From: JAUSIF01 sp040901465
Lineage (GTDB): Bacteria; Pseudomonadota; Alphaproteobacteria; Rhizobiales; Xanthobacteraceae
Assembly: GCA_040901465.1 (NCBI GenBank)
Contig: JBBDYN010000004.1
Span: forward strand, 1-8,986
Direction of reading: 5' to 3'
DNA length: 8,986 nt
Notes under the pieces: generated by a model
The model's database searches: none
Told to the model about the DNA's origin: nothing
Seen by the model: only the letters and a program-made list of their open reading frames with translations
Made by a program: the position numbers and the translations under genes
Shown: piece after piece, positions 7,222 through 8,986 of the stretch
Position numbering within the stretch: position 1 is the first letter of the stretch
How the letters are laid out: every line of letters begins with the position of its first letter

Positions 7222-8934
7222 TCAATACCCCTCCGCCAATCCGCCCGAACGCGGATCGACCACCCCCGCCCATCCCTCACCCGTCCTCAGGATCGAATTC
7301 ACCGAGCGCCCGCCGCCGCCCTCGACGATCACGTGGCGGCGCTCCGCGAGCGCGCGCAACACGTCCGGCCTGATCCCGGGCTCCGCGCTCACTTCGTCCG
7401 GCAGCCATTGGTGGTGCACGCGCGGCGCCGCCACCGCCGCGCCCAAGTCCATCCCGAAATCGATCACGTTCACGATCGTCTGCAGGACCGCGGTGATGAT
7501 GCGGCTGCCGCCCGCGGCTCCCGTCACGAGAAACGGCCTGCCGTCGCGCACGACGATCGTCGGCGTCATCGACGAGAGCGGCCGCTTGCGCGGCCCCGGC
7601 GCGTTGGCGTCGCCGCCGATGAGGCCGTAAGCGTTCGGCGCGCCGTGCGCGGCAGCGAAATCGTCGAGCTCGTTGTTGAGCAAGACGCCCGTGCCCTCGG
7701 CCACCATGCCGAGGCCGAAGAAGAAATTCAGCGTGTAGGTGTTCGCCACCGCGTTGCCGTCGCGATCGACCACGGAAAAGTGCGTCGTGTGATCGCTCTC
7801 GTACGCGGTGGGCTTGCCCGGCCTGATCTCCGCCGCCGACCGCGCGCGGGCGCGGTCGATCTCCTTGCGCAGCTCATCCGCGTAGCGCTTCGACACGAGC
7901 CCGCTCACCGGCACCTTGACGAAATCCGGATCGCCAAGAAATTCCGAGCGGTCGGCGTACGCGGGCTTCATCGCCTCGATCAGCAGGTGCAGCGCCTCCT
8001 CCGAGCCCGCGCCCGCCGCGCTCAGGTCGAAGCCTTCCAGCAAGTTCAGGATCTGCACGAGATGCGCGCCGCCCGAGGACGGCGGCGGCATCGAATGGAT
8101 GTCGTAGCCGCGATAGCTGCCGCGCACCGGCGCGCGCTCGCGCGCGCGGTAGGCCGCGAGGTCGTGCCGCGTCATCAGCCCGCCCGCGAGCCGCACCTGC
8201 GCGGCGATCCGGTCGGCGATCGGCCCCTCGTAGAAGGCGAACGGCCCTTCCTGTGCGATCGCCTCGAGCGTCTCCGCAAGGTCCTTCTGGATGAGCCGCT
8301 CGCCCGCGACCGGCACGCTGCCGTCCGGTTTGAGAAAAACGTCCGCGGAGGAGGAGTGGCGCGCAAGCGTAGGCTGCGCGCGCGCGAGCGAATAGGCGAG
8401 ACGCGCGTCGATCTCGATGCCGTCGCGCGCGAGCGGGATCGCGGGCGCGATCAACTGCGCGAGCGCGAACTTGCCCGAGCCGTACTTCTGGTGCGCGTAG
8501 GCGAGCCCCGCCACCGTGCCGGGCACGCCGACGGCGAGCCCGGAGAAGCGCGAACGCTGCGGGTCCGGCCTGCCGTGCTCGTCGAGGAACATGTCGCGCG
8601 TGGCCGAGGCCGGCGCCGTCTCGCGGTAGTCGATCGCCGTCACGCGATTGCGGTCGGCGAGGCGAACGAGCATGAAGCCGCCGCCGCCGAGATTGCCGGA
8701 TTCCGGGAGCGTGACGGCGAGCGCGAAGCCGACCGCCACCGCTGCGTCCACCGCGTTGCCGCCCTGTTTCAGAATCTCGACGCCGATCCTGGTGGCGCGC
8801 GCCTCCTCGCTCGCCACCATGCCGTTCTTGCCGAGCGCGGCCGACGGCGCCTGCGCGTGGGCCGCGACGCTCGCGCCGATCAGCGCGAGGAGCGCGACGA
8901 GCCCGAATACTCGGATACTTGGTCTGTCTCTCAT
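7222..8934 (-). CDS. ggt: Gamma-glutamyltransferase (glutathione hydrolase), periplasmic
   Basis: 570 residues from ATG 8934, complete. Residues 1-28 are a Sec signal peptide (cleavage near AHA|QA), so the enzyme acts in the periplasm. It is an Ntn-hydrolase that cuts or transfers the gamma-glutamyl group of glutathione and related compounds. The proenzyme self-cleaves before Thr383 in ESDHTTHFSVVD, giving large and small subunits; this Thr is also the nucleophile. Other family residues are in place: Arg104 in DYRETAPA, which binds the glutamyl carboxylate, the second Thr (Thr401, in TYTLN), Asp425 in NNELDDF, Ser454-Ser455 in KRPLSSM, and Gly475-Gly476 in GAAGGSR. The lid loop PNAYGLIGGDANAPGP is of the E. 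coli type. The stop follows DPRSGGLAEGY. GAGGGA abuts the ATG without the usual spacing, so translation may be weak. A nested palindrome lies directly upstream. Confidence 0.97.
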   Translation of the reverse strand: MRDRPSIRVFGLVALLALIGASVAAHAQAPSAALGKNGMVASEEARATRIGVEILKQGGNAVDAAVAVGFALAVTLPESGNLGGGGFMLVRLADRNRVTAIDYRETAPASATRDMFLDEHGRPDPQRSRFSGLAVGVPGTVAGLAYAHQKYGSGKFALAQLIAPAIPLARDGIEIDARLAYSLARAQPTLARHSSSADVFLKPDGSVPVAGERLIQKDLAETLEAIAQEGPFAFYEGPIADRIAAQVRLAGGLMTRHDLAAYRARERAPVRGSYRGYDIHSMPPPSSGGAHLVQILNLLEGFDLSAAGAGSEEALHLLIEAMKPAYADRSEFLGDPDFVKVPVSGLVSKRYADELRKEIDRARARSAAEIRPGKPTAYESDHTTHFSVVDRDGNAVANTYTLNFFFGLGMVAEGTGVLLNNELDDFAAAHGAPNAYGLIGGDANAPGPRKRPLSSMTPTIVVRDGRPFLVTGAAGGSRIITAVLQTIVNVIDFGMDLGAAVAAPRVHHQWLPDEVSAEPGIRPDVLRALAERRHVIVEGGGGRSVNSILRTGEGWAGVVDPRSGGLAEGY

Positions 8935-8940
8935 TCCCTC

Positions 8941-8981
8941 ATGCCCGTCCCCCGACTTGATCGGGGGATTGACCCGGGCAT
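8941..8981. repeat. Nested palindromic repeat directly upstream of ggt
   Basis: The outer arms are ATGCCCG (8941-8947) and CGGGCAT (8975-8981). The inner perfect stem is TCCCCCGA (8948-8955), a CTTGA loop, and TCGGGGGA (8961-8968). It starts 7 bases before the ggt ATG, so it lies in or near the leader of ggt. The style (atgcccg ... cccgggcatcca) is that of rhizobial intergenic repeats. The window ends just beyond it, so the full extent is not seen. Confidence 0.75.
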
Positions 8982-8986
8982 CCAGA

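Overview
This is a GC-rich window that looks like an alphaproteobacterium of the Hyphomicrobiales (Bradyrhizobium/Xanthobacteraceae-like). The evidence is protein style, a textbook CtrA-type box (TTAA-N7-TTAA), and several palindromic intergenic repeats of the kind common in that group. When read through, one repeat gives the familiar peptide 'RHPEERAKRASKDDG'. The window appears to be a scaffold from a draft or metagenome assembly. It holds a 10-base N gap set in homopolymer G/C, and a long G run with an embedded TTTT at the left end; both regions should be read as unreliable.

Layout. 44-1246 (-) encodes a Fis-type helix-turn-helix that runs in frame, through a tandem-repeat linker, into a membrane-anchored Pro/Ala-rich segment. 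A strong internal ribosome binding site precedes the membrane segment, so this may be two genes. Its upstream region carries the CtrA-like palindrome and a possible Met-rich 31-residue membrane peptide on the + strand. 1640-1972 (-) is a small exported protein with a mirror-symmetric six-cysteine pattern, divergent from an NTF2-like (SnoaL/DUF4440-type) protein at 2164-2547 (+). The N gap follows, and then a convergent small exported protein at 2616-3056 (-). 3183-3745 (-) is a two-gene unit: a BrnA-type antitoxin-like DNA-binding protein without a visible BrnT toxin, and a Lys-rich coiled-coil protein.

The right half is metabolic. A Tat-exported DUF3500 protein (3948-5000, -) is divergent, across a 378-bp spacer, from an NtaA/SnaA/DszA-type flavin-dependent monooxygenase (5379-6701, +). 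A GIY-YIG domain protein (6852-7151, -) lies between two palindromic repeats, downstream of a complete periplasmic gamma-glutamyltransferase (7222-8934, -). Another nested palindrome closes the window.

I see no RNA gene, CRISPR array, transposase or phage gene, and no multi-gene defence system. The points most worth following are the CtrA-boxed Fis/membrane ORF with its internal start, the cysteine-mirror exported protein, the Met-rich micropeptide and the toxin-less BrnA-like pair.
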